A DNA stretch of 45,635 bases from Sphingomonas sp. GTDB lineage: Bacteria; Pseudomonadota; Alphaproteobacteria; Sphingomonadales; Sphingomonadaceae. Below the pieces are notes generated by a model. The model ran no database searches and was not told the DNA's origin. It saw only the letters and a program-made list of their open reading frames with translations. This document shows positions 17,218 to 25,787 of this stretch, piece by piece. Location: the NCBI GenBank assembly GCA_025980335.1, contig JAICXO010000003.1:1-45635 (forward strand), written 5' to 3'. Position numbers and translations under genes: made by a program. How positions within the stretch are numbered: the stretch's first letter is position 1; every line of letters begins with the position of its first letter.

Positions 17218-18234
17218 ATGGACCTGTCGCAGGCCCGCGGCGTCGCGGAGTTCGCGGCGGTCGATCGGGAGCGGTTCAATCACGATATCGAAGCGCGTCA
17301 CGAACCCGCGGTCCTTCGCGGGCTGGTTGCGGATTGGCCAGCGATCGCGGCCGCGCGCGAGTCGATCTCGGCACTGGGCGCGTATCTGAGCGAGCGCGAC
17401 AACCACGCGCGGATCCGCGTCTTTCTCGGCCAGCCTTCAATCGAAGGGCGCTATTTTTATTCTCCCAACGTCGACGGGTTCAATTTCGCGACGGCCGAGA
17501 CCACGCTGAGCAACCTGCTGAAGACCTTGCAAGATCCCGTGGAGAAACAGCGCTCGATCTATATGGGATCGACCGCCACCAGCCACATGCTGCCGAGCTT
17601 CGCGCGCGAAAATCCGATGCCGCTGGTCGACGAAGCGAAAGCACCGCCGCGGATCTGGATCGGCAACGGCAGCCGCGTCGCCGCCCATTACGACGAATCC
17701 GACAATATCGCCTGCGTCGTCGGCGGCCGCCGGCGCTTCATCCTGTTCCCGACCGACCAGGTGCAGAACCTTTACGTCGGTCCGCTCGACCGGACCATCG
17801 CCGGCCAGCCGATCAGCATGGTCGACCTCGACGCACCCGATTACGAGCGCTTCCCCGAGTTCCGCGAGGCCGAGCGGCACGCGCTCGTGGCCGACCTCGA
17901 GCCGGGTGATGCGATCTACATCCCCGCGCTGTGGTGGCACGCGGTTCAGGCGACGGGCGACCTCAACGTACTGGTCAATTACTGGTGGACCGATCACGCG
18001 CTCGACGCCAGCTCGCCGATGCACGCGCTTGGCCACGGCCTGCTCACCATCGGCTATTTGCCCGAGCACAAGCGCAAGGCGTGGCGGGTGCTGTTCGACC
18101 ATTATGTGTTCAAGACCAACGGCGAGCCTGCCGCGCACATTCCCGAGCAGGCGCGCGGGATGATCGGCCGGTCGACTCCCGAGCTCCGGCGCATGATCAA
18201 AACCTTCCTGATTCGGGCGCTGACGAGCCTCTGA
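17218..18234 (+). CDS. Cupin-like (JmjC/cupin_8) domain protein
   Basis: GNGSRVAAHYDESDNIACVVGGRRRFILFPTDQVQNLYVGPLD...LEPGDAIYIPALWWHAVQATGDLNVLVNYWW: HxD...H facial triad style. Confidence 0.85.
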   Translation: MDLSQARGVAEFAAVDRERFNHDIEARHEPAVLRGLVADWPAIAAARESISALGAYLSERDNHARIRVFLGQPSIEGRYFYSPNVDGFNFATAETTLSNLLKTLQDPVEKQRSIYMGSTATSHMLPSFARENPMPLVDEAKAPPRIWIGNGSRVAAHYDESDNIACVVGGRRRFILFPTDQVQNLYVGPLDRTIAGQPISMVDLDAPDYERFPEFREAERHALVADLEPGDAIYIPALWWHAVQATGDLNVLVNYWWTDHALDASSPMHALGHGLLTIGYLPEHKRKAWRVLFDHYVFKTNGEPAAHIPEQARGMIGRSTPELRRMIKTFLIRALTSL

Positions 18235-18236
18235 TC

Positions 18237-19874
18237 GTGCGGGTCGACCGGCGGCGGTTCCTTGCTGGAGGTGCAGCGGCGGCTTGCGCGGGACCGGTGC
18301 GGGCGCAGACCTCCTCCCGTTTCGCACCGACGTGGGAATCGCTCGCGAGCCAGTATCGCATGCCGGAATGGTTCCGCGACGCGAAGTTCGGGATCTGGGC
18401 GCATTGGGGCCCACAATGCCAGCCCGAATGGGGCGATTGGTACGCGCGGCTGATGTACATCCAGGGGCGGCAGCCGTGGTTTCCTCCCGAAACCGCGTAC
18501 CAGCACCATGTGAAGCATTACGGGCATCCGAGCCGCACCGGGTTCATCGACGTTATCGGGCGGTGGAAGGCGGAGCATTGGGACCCCGACGACCTGATCC
18601 GCCGGTACGTGAAAGCCGGCGCGCGCTACTTCTTCGCAATGGCCAGCCACCACGACAATTTCGACAATTTCGCGAGCAGGCATCACGGCTGGAATTCGAC
18701 CCGCGTGGGGCCCAAGCGCGACATCCTCGGCGGGTGGGAACCGGTGGTGCGCGAAGCGGGGCTCAAGTTCGGAATCTCCAACCATTCGAGCCACGCATGG
18801 CACTGGTACCAGGTCGCCTACGGCTATGATGCCGAAGGCCCGATGCGGGGGCGCCGCTACGATGCGTACTGGCTCAGGAAGCGGCACGGGCGCGACAAAT
18901 TCTGGGAAGGCCTCGACCCGCAGGAGCTCTACACGGGTCCTTATTACGTGCCGCCCGACGGCATCACGTCGGACCAGGCAATGATGGACTGGCACGACAA
19001 GCGGGACGGCCAATGGATCGAGGCGGCGCCTCCGTTCAACCCGGGTTTCGTGCGCAAATGGCTGCTGCGGCAGAACCAGATTGTCGACGATTACCGGCCC
19101 GACCTCATCTACTTCGACGACACGGGTCTGCCGCTGGGGCAGGCCGGCCTCGAAGCGGCTGCGCATTACTACAACCGGGCGATCGAGTGGCGCGGCGATG
19201 TCGACGTGGTCGTGTTCGGGAAGAAGCTCGAGGGCCTGCAGCGGCGCGCGATCGTCGAAGACGTGGAACGCGGCTTTGTCGACGAAATCCGCGAGCTTCC
19301 GTGGCAGACGGATACATGCATCGGCAACTGGCACTATTCGCGGCGCATCTACGAGCAGAACGCCTACAAGACGCCGAAGGAGGTCATCCAGCGGCTGGCC
19401 GACGTCGTGGCGAAGAACGGCAATCTGCTGCTCAACATTCCGGTGCGCGGCGATGGCACGATCGACGAGAAGGAGATCGCGATCGTCGACGTGATCGCCC
19501 GATGGACCGCGCGCAATGGCGAGGCGATCTTTGCAACGCGGCCGTGGCGCAAGTTCGGCGAGGGCCCGACAAGGCCGCCCGAAGGCTCGCTTAACGAAGA
19601 CCAGGCGAAGCCGTTCACGAGCGGGGACGTGCGGTTCACGCGCAAGGGGGATGCGCTCTACGCGATCTTCATGGAATGGCCGGAGCGGGAGAGTGCGATC
19701 GCGTCGCTCGGCGTCCGCGCATTGCCCGATGCAGTCATCGAAAATGTGCAGCTGCTCGGCGGACCGCCGCTGCAATTCCGGCGCGATGCGGATGCACTCC
19801 GAATCAGATTGCCATCGCCGAGTGACGGAACATTCACACCGGCGATACGCATTTTCGGCCGTGGACTTGTATGA
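18237..19874 (+). CDS. Alpha-L-fucosidase (GH29), Tat-type signal
   Basis: GTG start; RRRFLAGGAAAACAGPVRAQ; WFRDAKFGIWAHWGPQCQPEWGDWYARLMY...AGARYFFAMASHHDNFDNF...DLIYFDDTGLPLG...NGNLLLNIPVRGDGTID. Confidence 0.88.
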   Translation: MRVDRRRFLAGGAAAACAGPVRAQTSSRFAPTWESLASQYRMPEWFRDAKFGIWAHWGPQCQPEWGDWYARLMYIQGRQPWFPPETAYQHHVKHYGHPSRTGFIDVIGRWKAEHWDPDDLIRRYVKAGARYFFAMASHHDNFDNFASRHHGWNSTRVGPKRDILGGWEPVVREAGLKFGISNHSSHAWHWYQVAYGYDAEGPMRGRRYDAYWLRKRHGRDKFWEGLDPQELYTGPYYVPPDGITSDQAMMDWHDKRDGQWIEAAPPFNPGFVRKWLLRQNQIVDDYRPDLIYFDDTGLPLGQAGLEAAAHYYNRAIEWRGDVDVVVFGKKLEGLQRRAIVEDVERGFVDEIRELPWQTDTCIGNWHYSRRIYEQNAYKTPKEVIQRLADVVAKNGNLLLNIPVRGDGTIDEKEIAIVDVIARWTARNGEAIFATRPWRKFGEGPTRPPEGSLNEDQAKPFTSGDVRFTRKGDALYAIFMEWPERESAIASLGVRALPDAVIENVQLLGGPPLQFRRDADALRIRLPSPSDGTFTPAIRIFGRGLV

Positions 19875-19880
19875 CGTTTA

Positions 19881-19954
19881 TCGTCACCCCCGCGGAAGCG
19901 GGGGTCCCGCTGCCTTCAAGAATAGCGGGATTCCCGCTTTCGCGGGAATGACGA
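19881..19954. repeat. Dispersed palindromic repeat, family 1 copy B
   Basis: tcgtcacccccgcggaagcgggggtcccgctgccttcaagaatagcgggattcccgctttcgcgggaatgacga; reverse complement resembles 15318-15406. Confidence 0.8.
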
Positions 19955-19973
19955 GTTGGCGAAAGATGCGCGA

Positions 19974-21104
19974 ATGCGAAACCTTGTCTGCTCGCTTGCC
20001 CTCTTGCTCAGCATGACCTCCGCCGTCCATGCCGAGCATCGCCCGCGCGCTCGCGAGGCGGGGATCGTCATCGGCATTCTTCCGACCGGCCCGTTGAACG
20101 CGATCACCGATGTCGCGGGCGTGAAGGTCGGGCAGGTGACGATCGTCGAAGGAAGGAACATCCGCACCGGCGTCACCGCGATCCTTCCGCACGGCGGCAA
20201 CATCTATCAGGACAAGGTTCCGGCGGGGTTCTCCGTCGGCAATGCGTACGGCAAGTTCATGGGCTCGACGCAGATCAAGGAGCTCGGCGAGATCGAAACT
20301 CCGATCCTGCTGACCAATACGCTGAACGTGCCGGAGGCCGCGGCCGGAATCATCGAGTGGACGCTCGAGCAGCCCGGCGACGAGCAGGTGCGGTCGGTCA
20401 ATGCAGTGGTCGGCGAGACCAACGACGGCACGCTCAACGACATCCGTGCTCGCCGGGTACGGCCCGCGGACGCAATCGCCGCGATCGAGTCCGCAAAGGA
20501 AGGGCCGGTGCAGGAAGGCGCCGTCGGCGCCGGGACCGGAACCATCGCGTTCGGTTGGAAAGGCGGGATCGGCACCAGCTCGCGCAAGCTTCCAGCGAAC
20601 CTCGGCGGCTGGACCGTCGGCGTGCTGGTGCAGACCAATTACGGCGGCGTGCTGCAGGTCGCCGGCGTGCCCGTCGGACAGGAGCTTGGACAATATTTTC
20701 TCAAGGACGAGCTATCGAAGGCGAGTGGCGACGGGTCATGCATCGTGGTCGTCGCCACCGACGCGCCGCTCTCCGACCGCAACCTCGAGCGGCTCGCGCG
20801 TCGCGGGCTGCTCGGAATTGCACGCACCGGATCGCCGATGACCAACGGCTCGGGCGAATATGCGGTCGCGTTCTCGACCAACGCGGACGTGCGCCGCACG
20901 CCCGAACGCCGAGCGCATCCGAGCCCGATCGTCGACGTGCCGAACGACCTCATGTCGCCGCTGTTCGAAGCCGCGGTCGAGGCGACGGAGGAGGCGGCGA
21001 TCAATTCGCTGTTCGCGGCGACCCCGATGGATAGCAACGGCCATCACATCGAAGCGCTTCCGGTCGATCAGGTGGTGAGGCTCTACAAGCGGGCGCGGAA
21101 GTGA
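19974..21104 (+). CDS. P1 family peptidase (DmpA-like aminopeptidase/D-esterase)
   Basis: Signal peptide; GPLNAITDVAGVKVGQVTI...IRTGVTAILPHGGNIYQDKVPAGFSVGNAYGKFMG...GAVGAGTGTIAFGWKGGIGTSSR. Confidence 0.88.
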   Translation: MRNLVCSLALLLSMTSAVHAEHRPRAREAGIVIGILPTGPLNAITDVAGVKVGQVTIVEGRNIRTGVTAILPHGGNIYQDKVPAGFSVGNAYGKFMGSTQIKELGEIETPILLTNTLNVPEAAAGIIEWTLEQPGDEQVRSVNAVVGETNDGTLNDIRARRVRPADAIAAIESAKEGPVQEGAVGAGTGTIAFGWKGGIGTSSRKLPANLGGWTVGVLVQTNYGGVLQVAGVPVGQELGQYFLKDELSKASGDGSCIVVVATDAPLSDRNLERLARRGLLGIARTGSPMTNGSGEYAVAFSTNADVRRTPERRAHPSPIVDVPNDLMSPLFEAAVEATEEAAINSLFAATPMDSNGHHIEALPVDQVVRLYKRARK

Positions 21105-21116
21105 CGCGCCCAATTC

Positions 21117-21232
21117 CGCTCATCCTGAGTAGCCGCTGAGCGAAGCCGAAGCGGCGTATCGAAGGACCGCCCTTCGATACGCGTCTTCGATGCGCTTCGC
21201 TTACTCAGCCGCTACTCAGAATGAGCGGTGAC
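21117..21232. repeat. Dispersed intergenic repeat, family 2
   Basis: ccgctcatcctgagtagccgctgagcgaagccgaagcggcgtatcgaaggac...gtcttcgatgcgcttcgcttactcagccgctactcagaatgagcgg; inverted arms. Confidence 0.75.
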
Positions 21233-21235
21233 TTT

Positions 21236-24091
21236 TTATTTCATCCGGAGGATCACCGGAGCGCCACAATATGTGACCGTGACATCGGCCCTTGCCTCGA
21301 ACGATAGCGCGCGCGCGCTCCCGGGCTTCATCCAGCGGACGTTGACGACGCGCTTGCCTGCCATTCCGGCGTAGCCGTTCCCTTCGCGCGCGCCGATCGT
21401 CAGCGTTTTGGTGCGCTCGTCCCACTTCAGCGGGATGCGGGAATATCGGCCGTGGAGGTACTGGCGGCTGGTGCCGTCGTCTTCGTAGAGCGAGAAGCTG
21501 CCGTCGGCCCCGGTGTAGACGTTGAGCGTGACCGGGGAGTGCGAATTGTTGCCGGTGTGCTGGATCGCGGGGCCGCTCGGGACGATCGAGCCGGCGCGGA
21601 CGAACAGGGGCATGCGCTGGTACGGCGCCGCGGCGGTGATCGTCTGACCGCCGTGCATGCTCCGGCCCGAGTAGAAATCGTACCAGGTGCCCGCCGGCAA
21701 ATAGACCTTGCGCGAGCGCACTTTGTACTCGGTGACCGGTGCGACGAGGAACGCAGGCCCGAACATATATTCGTCGCCGATGCCCCAGGTCTTCTTGTCG
21801 CCGGGAAAATCCATCACCAGCGCGCGCATGATCGTGCTGTCGTGGAAGTAGGTGTCGGCGCCGAGCGTGTAGATGTAGGGCATCAGCCGGTAGCGGAGGC
21901 GATCGTACCAGACCATCGAATTGTACGTCGGCGAACCGGTTGGCGAGAGTTCGTAGATTTCGCGCTTGATGAGCTCACCGTGGCTTCGGAACACGGGCGA
22001 GAAGGCGCCGAACTGGAACCAGCGCGTGTTGAGCTCGCGCCATTCGGCAAGGTCCGGCGGCGTTGGCTTCTGAAAGCGCGGCTCCATCGTGTAGCCGCCG
22101 ATGTCGTGGCTCCAGTTGGGATCGCCCGACAGCGAGAAGTTGAGCCCGGCCGAAATCTGCTCGCGCAAATTGTCCCACCGCGACGCGACGTCGCCCGACC
22201 AGACGGCGGCGCTGTCGCGCTGGATGCCGCCGAATGCAGAGCGCGTCAGGATGAAGGGGCGGACGTCCGGCTTGTCGGCAATCTGGTGCTCGTGGACTCC
22301 ATCGACGTGCATCAGCGGATATGAGTTGAAGTTGGGTTCGGCAGGCCCCAGCGCCGTCGGTCCCATGCGCCGCGCAGTTTCCGCAGGCGAGATGTTCGAG
22401 TGAAAGTCGGGCTCGTCGGAATCGAGCCACCAGGCGTCGAAGCCTTTGCTCTCGATTCCGTCGCGGACCTGGCTCCAGTACAGATCGCGCGCCTTCGGAT
22501 TGTACGGGTCGTAAAAGGCATTGAAGTAGCCCGGGCCCACCCAGTCGAGGTACATGAGCTTGAGGTAGTCCGGGTCAGTCGGCTCCTCAGGCCGCGGGTT
22601 CGCCATGCGGTCGAGCATGCCGTCAATCGAGTCGAGTGCCTGGTAGTTCGGGATGCCCTTGTAATATTTCGCCCACACCGAGATCATGACGTGCGCGCCG
22701 TTGGCGTGAATGTCGTCGACCATTCCCTTGGGGTCGGGGAAGCGCGCGGGGTCGAAGCACTGGCAGCCCCATTGGTCCTGCGGCCAGTAGAGCCAATCCT
22801 GCACCATATTGTCGAGTGGTAGGCCGCGCTTTCGATATTCGTGGAGCACGCCGAGCAGCTGGTCCTGCGTCTCGTACCGCTGGCGGCTCTGCCAGAATCC
22901 GTAAGCCCATTTGGGCAGGATCGGCGCCTTGCCGGTGAGCGCGCGATAGCCGGCGATCACGCCGTCCATGCTGGTACCGGGAATGAAGTAATAATCGACT
23001 GCGCGCGCGAAGTCGGACGAGAGGGTAAGCGAGTGCCGGTCGGCTTCGGGACGCGGATTGTCGTGGAGCAGTGCGATGTAACCCGAGTCCGGCTCCCATT
23101 CGACGCGGATCTTGTGCGGCGTGCCGGCGGCGAGCTCCACGTCGAAATTATGGTACCAGGGATTCCAGTTCTGGCGCCAGCGGTCGAGCACTTCGCGGCT
23201 GTCGACGAAGACCTTGAAATAGCTCGAGCCGTAGAGGCGGAAGCGGTGCAGGCCGCCGGTGAGCGGCACGACCGTGCCTTCCCAGGTGACGTGCAGTCCG
23301 GGCACCGTCTGTTGCATGTCGGGGGTGCGGGTTCCGGCGGGCCAGCGGTTCACGTCTTCCAGATACTGGAGCTGGATGGTCGGCTCGTTGCGCTTCGCGA
23401 TCGTCTTGCCCTTGACCGAGTAGGTTGCGGTCCAGCCGCTGCCGCCATTCACCTGCAATCCGTCGTCCGGAGCGCCGGCGTAGGTGTAGGGCTTAGGGTC
23501 GCCGAAGCGGGTGACGGAATCGTTGTCCCACAGCAGCCCATAGTTGCGCGTCGAGACCACGAACGGGATCGCGACGTCCACGTTGTGCTGGGCGAGCACG
23601 ACGTCATCGCCGTTGTAGTTCATCTGGCCGAACTGGTGCTGCCCGAGTCCGTAGAATCCCTCGTCGGTGCCGCGGTTGAACTGCTGCGAGATCGACAGCC
23701 ACGGCACGCCTTCCGCGCTCGCCGGCGCGAACGAAGGCGGAGCGGTTTGCGCGAGCACGACATGGCCCGCGGCATCGCGGAAGCTCACCTTGCCGTTCTG
23801 CAGATCGACGTCGGCGAACGCCTTGCCGGTGCTGAGGGTCACGGTGCCGCCGTTTTGCGCGACCGTGAATCCGGCGACGGGCTTTGCCCTGACCATCAGG
23901 CTCGCGGGTAATTGCACGTCGGCCGTGGGCGCTTCGGTCACGCGAATGATCCCGTCGGCGTAGGCCTGCAGCCGCACTTGCGGGCCGGTCGCCGGGGTGA
24001 CGACGATGCCGGTATCGGTCCGCTGATAGCTCTGCGCGAGCGCGGGCGTGCTCGCGCTCGCGAGCACCAGGGCCATCACTGCAAGTCTCAT
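21236..24091 (-). CDS. Glycoside hydrolase family 31 (alpha-xylosidase-type) with PA14-like insert
   Basis: MRLAVMALVLASASTPALAQ signal; PA14-like VVPLTGGLHRFRLYGSSYFKVFVDSREVLDRW...; GH31 FDAWWLDSDEPDFHSN and SGDVASRWDNLREQISAGLNFSLSGDPNWSHDIGGY. Start set to internal ATG overlapping the GH35 stop. Confidence 0.88.
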   Translation of the reverse strand: MRLAVMALVLASASTPALAQSYQRTDTGIVVTPATGPQVRLQAYADGIIRVTEAPTADVQLPASLMVRAKPVAGFTVAQNGGTVTLSTGKAFADVDLQNGKVSFRDAAGHVVLAQTAPPSFAPASAEGVPWLSISQQFNRGTDEGFYGLGQHQFGQMNYNGDDVVLAQHNVDVAIPFVVSTRNYGLLWDNDSVTRFGDPKPYTYAGAPDDGLQVNGGSGWTATYSVKGKTIAKRNEPTIQLQYLEDVNRWPAGTRTPDMQQTVPGLHVTWEGTVVPLTGGLHRFRLYGSSYFKVFVDSREVLDRWRQNWNPWYHNFDVELAAGTPHKIRVEWEPDSGYIALLHDNPRPEADRHSLTLSSDFARAVDYYFIPGTSMDGVIAGYRALTGKAPILPKWAYGFWQSRQRYETQDQLLGVLHEYRKRGLPLDNMVQDWLYWPQDQWGCQCFDPARFPDPKGMVDDIHANGAHVMISVWAKYYKGIPNYQALDSIDGMLDRMANPRPEEPTDPDYLKLMYLDWVGPGYFNAFYDPYNPKARDLYWSQVRDGIESKGFDAWWLDSDEPDFHSNISPAETARRMGPTALGPAEPNFNSYPLMHVDGVHEHQIADKPDVRPFILTRSAFGGIQRDSAAVWSGDVASRWDNLREQISAGLNFSLSGDPNWSHDIGGYTMEPRFQKPTPPDLAEWRELNTRWFQFGAFSPVFRSHGELIKREIYELSPTGSPTYNSMVWYDRLRYRLMPYIYTLGADTYFHDSTIMRALVMDFPGDKKTWGIGDEYMFGPAFLVAPVTEYKVRSRKVYLPAGTWYDFYSGRSMHGGQTITAAAPYQRMPLFVRAGSIVPSGPAIQHTGNNSHSPVTLNVYTGADGSFSLYEDDGTSRQYLHGRYSRIPLKWDERTKTLTIGAREGNGYAGMAGKRVVNVRWMKPGSARALSFEARADVTVTYCGAPVILRMK

Positions 24092-25710
24092 CGATAGGTC
24101 CCCATGCGCACCTTGAGCAGCACGGGCTGCGTGAGGTTTAGTCCGTAGTCGGTCTGGTCGCCGTTCCAGCGGCGTTTCATCGCCCACCGGCCGTTCTCGA
24201 ACGTGCCTTCCTCGACGTCGAGGAACTGGACGTTGTCGCCACCTGCCGGCTTGTCGACCGCGAACTTCAACCGGAGGTCGGCTCCCGCCACGAGGAATTC
24301 GTCGGGACCGAGCTGGACGACCGCGGCGCCGCCGACCGGAAGCTCCTTGTTCGGGTTCGGCGGCATGTCGATCCACGTCCAGTCGCGCTCGCCGAACGAC
24401 CACATCCCGTACATTGCGCTAATCTTCCACCGTCCCATCACCTGCGACTGGTCGGAGCCGTCTTTGGGCTTGGCGAAGCCGATCGTCGGATGCTCGAACG
24501 CGAGGCGTGCCCAGTCGCGGTCGATCGGCGCCAGCAGCCGGTAATTGCGCGCGAACGCTTCGATGGTGTCGTGGTCGAGCTGCTTCGCGCCGAGCGGGAA
24601 GTTGGAATAGCCGGTCGCGTCCATGCCGAACGGCGACCAGCCGATCGCGCCGTTACCGAGCGCCAGCCACAGGAAGCGGGCGTAGGCGACGTCGTTGCCG
24701 GTCTCGGGAACGAACAATGCGTTGTCCGGCCGGCGGTAGTCGCCGAGCCACGCCGCATATTTGGCATAATCGCGGTCGTAGATGTCGGGCGCTTCGACCG
24801 CGACGTGCGGCGCCGCGGCCTTCCAGATGTCGATGACGTTCCAGTTCGGCCCGCCGCTCGCGCCGTACTGGGCGCCCTCTTCCTTGAACGGGTCACTGAG
24901 CGCTGCGTTGACGTATATCGGAAGGTCGAGCTCGGCCTGCCCCGCGGCGGCGACCTGGTCGACGTAGCGCGCGGTGACCCAGGCATTGAACGCCTGATCG
25001 GCCTTCCAGCCGTACACCTGCGCCCAGGTGCCGCTCTTGTGGATCTTGCGCGCGAGCTGGGCAGGGATCGGCTGCGCGAACAGCCGGTTGGCTTCAGGCG
25101 AGAAATCGCGCGCGGAGCCGTAGCTGCCGGTCTCGTTCTCGACCTGGACCATGATGACGGTGTGCTGCGGATCGATGTCGCGGATGTGCCGCATCAGCGC
25201 GGCGAAGGCGCGGCTGTCCGCCTGGAGCGTCGAGCTCGCGAGCGGCGTCAGCACGTAATGCGTCTTGCTGTCCTTGGTCATCATGCGCGTGAAGCGCTTC
25301 GTGTCCGACTTGACCCATTCGGGCGCGTAGCCCGGGGACGTGTTCTTGAACGCGCCGAACCACAGCAGGACGAGACTCACGTTATGCTGGCGTGCTTGCG
25401 GAATGAGCGCGTCGACCCAGGAGAAATCGAACCTGCCTTCGATCGGTTCGATCTGTTCCCATGCGACGGGGATCTCGACGGTGTTGGCGTGAAGCTCGTC
25501 GATCACCGGCCAGACCTCGGGCAGCATTGCCGGATAGTTGCTGCTGTTGTTGGTCTGCGCCCCGAGCATCAGGAACGGCTGCCCGTCGACCAGCAGCGCG
25601 TGCTTGCCGTTCGCTTCGATCACCCGTGGAAGCGGTGAGGCTTCCGCGAATAGCGACGCGGGCGCCAGCAGCAGCAAGGCTCCGATCACAAGCGCGCGCA
25701 AGCTTCGCAT
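24088..25710 (-). CDS. GH35-type beta-galactosidase (DUF5597-like C-terminus)
   Basis: MRSLRALVIGALLLLAPASLFAEA signal; HALLVDGQPFLMLGAQTNNSSNYPAMLPEVWPVIDELHANTVEIPVAWEQIEPIEGRFDFSWVDALI...VQVENETGSYGSARDFSPEAN. Confidence 0.82.
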   Translation of the reverse strand: MRSLRALVIGALLLLAPASLFAEASPLPRVIEANGKHALLVDGQPFLMLGAQTNNSSNYPAMLPEVWPVIDELHANTVEIPVAWEQIEPIEGRFDFSWVDALIPQARQHNVSLVLLWFGAFKNTSPGYAPEWVKSDTKRFTRMMTKDSKTHYVLTPLASSTLQADSRAFAALMRHIRDIDPQHTVIMVQVENETGSYGSARDFSPEANRLFAQPIPAQLARKIHKSGTWAQVYGWKADQAFNAWVTARYVDQVAAAGQAELDLPIYVNAALSDPFKEEGAQYGASGGPNWNVIDIWKAAAPHVAVEAPDIYDRDYAKYAAWLGDYRRPDNALFVPETGNDVAYARFLWLALGNGAIGWSPFGMDATGYSNFPLGAKQLDHDTIEAFARNYRLLAPIDRDWARLAFEHPTIGFAKPKDGSDQSQVMGRWKISAMYGMWSFGERDWTWIDMPPNPNKELPVGGAAVVQLGPDEFLVAGADLRLKFAVDKPAGGDNVQFLDVEEGTFENGRWAMKRRWNGDQTDYGLNLTQPVLLKVRMGTYR

Positions 25711-25741
25711 GATTCTCCCCTCCGCGGTTTGCATTGCCGGT

Positions 25742-25755
25742 TGGTAGCGCTAACG
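25742..25755. promoter_or_regulatory. LacI-type operator-like site TGGTAGCGCTAACG
   Basis: Lies between divergent GH35 and GH27 starts; matches shared NGNTAGCGCTANCN. Confidence 0.65.
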
Positions 25756-25787
25756 CAAGAGCCGAACGGAAGCGAAAGGGGAGGGGA

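Noticed and set aside
18102-19775. 557-aa minus-strand ORF
   Set aside because: Antisense to GH29; high-GC shadow ORF.
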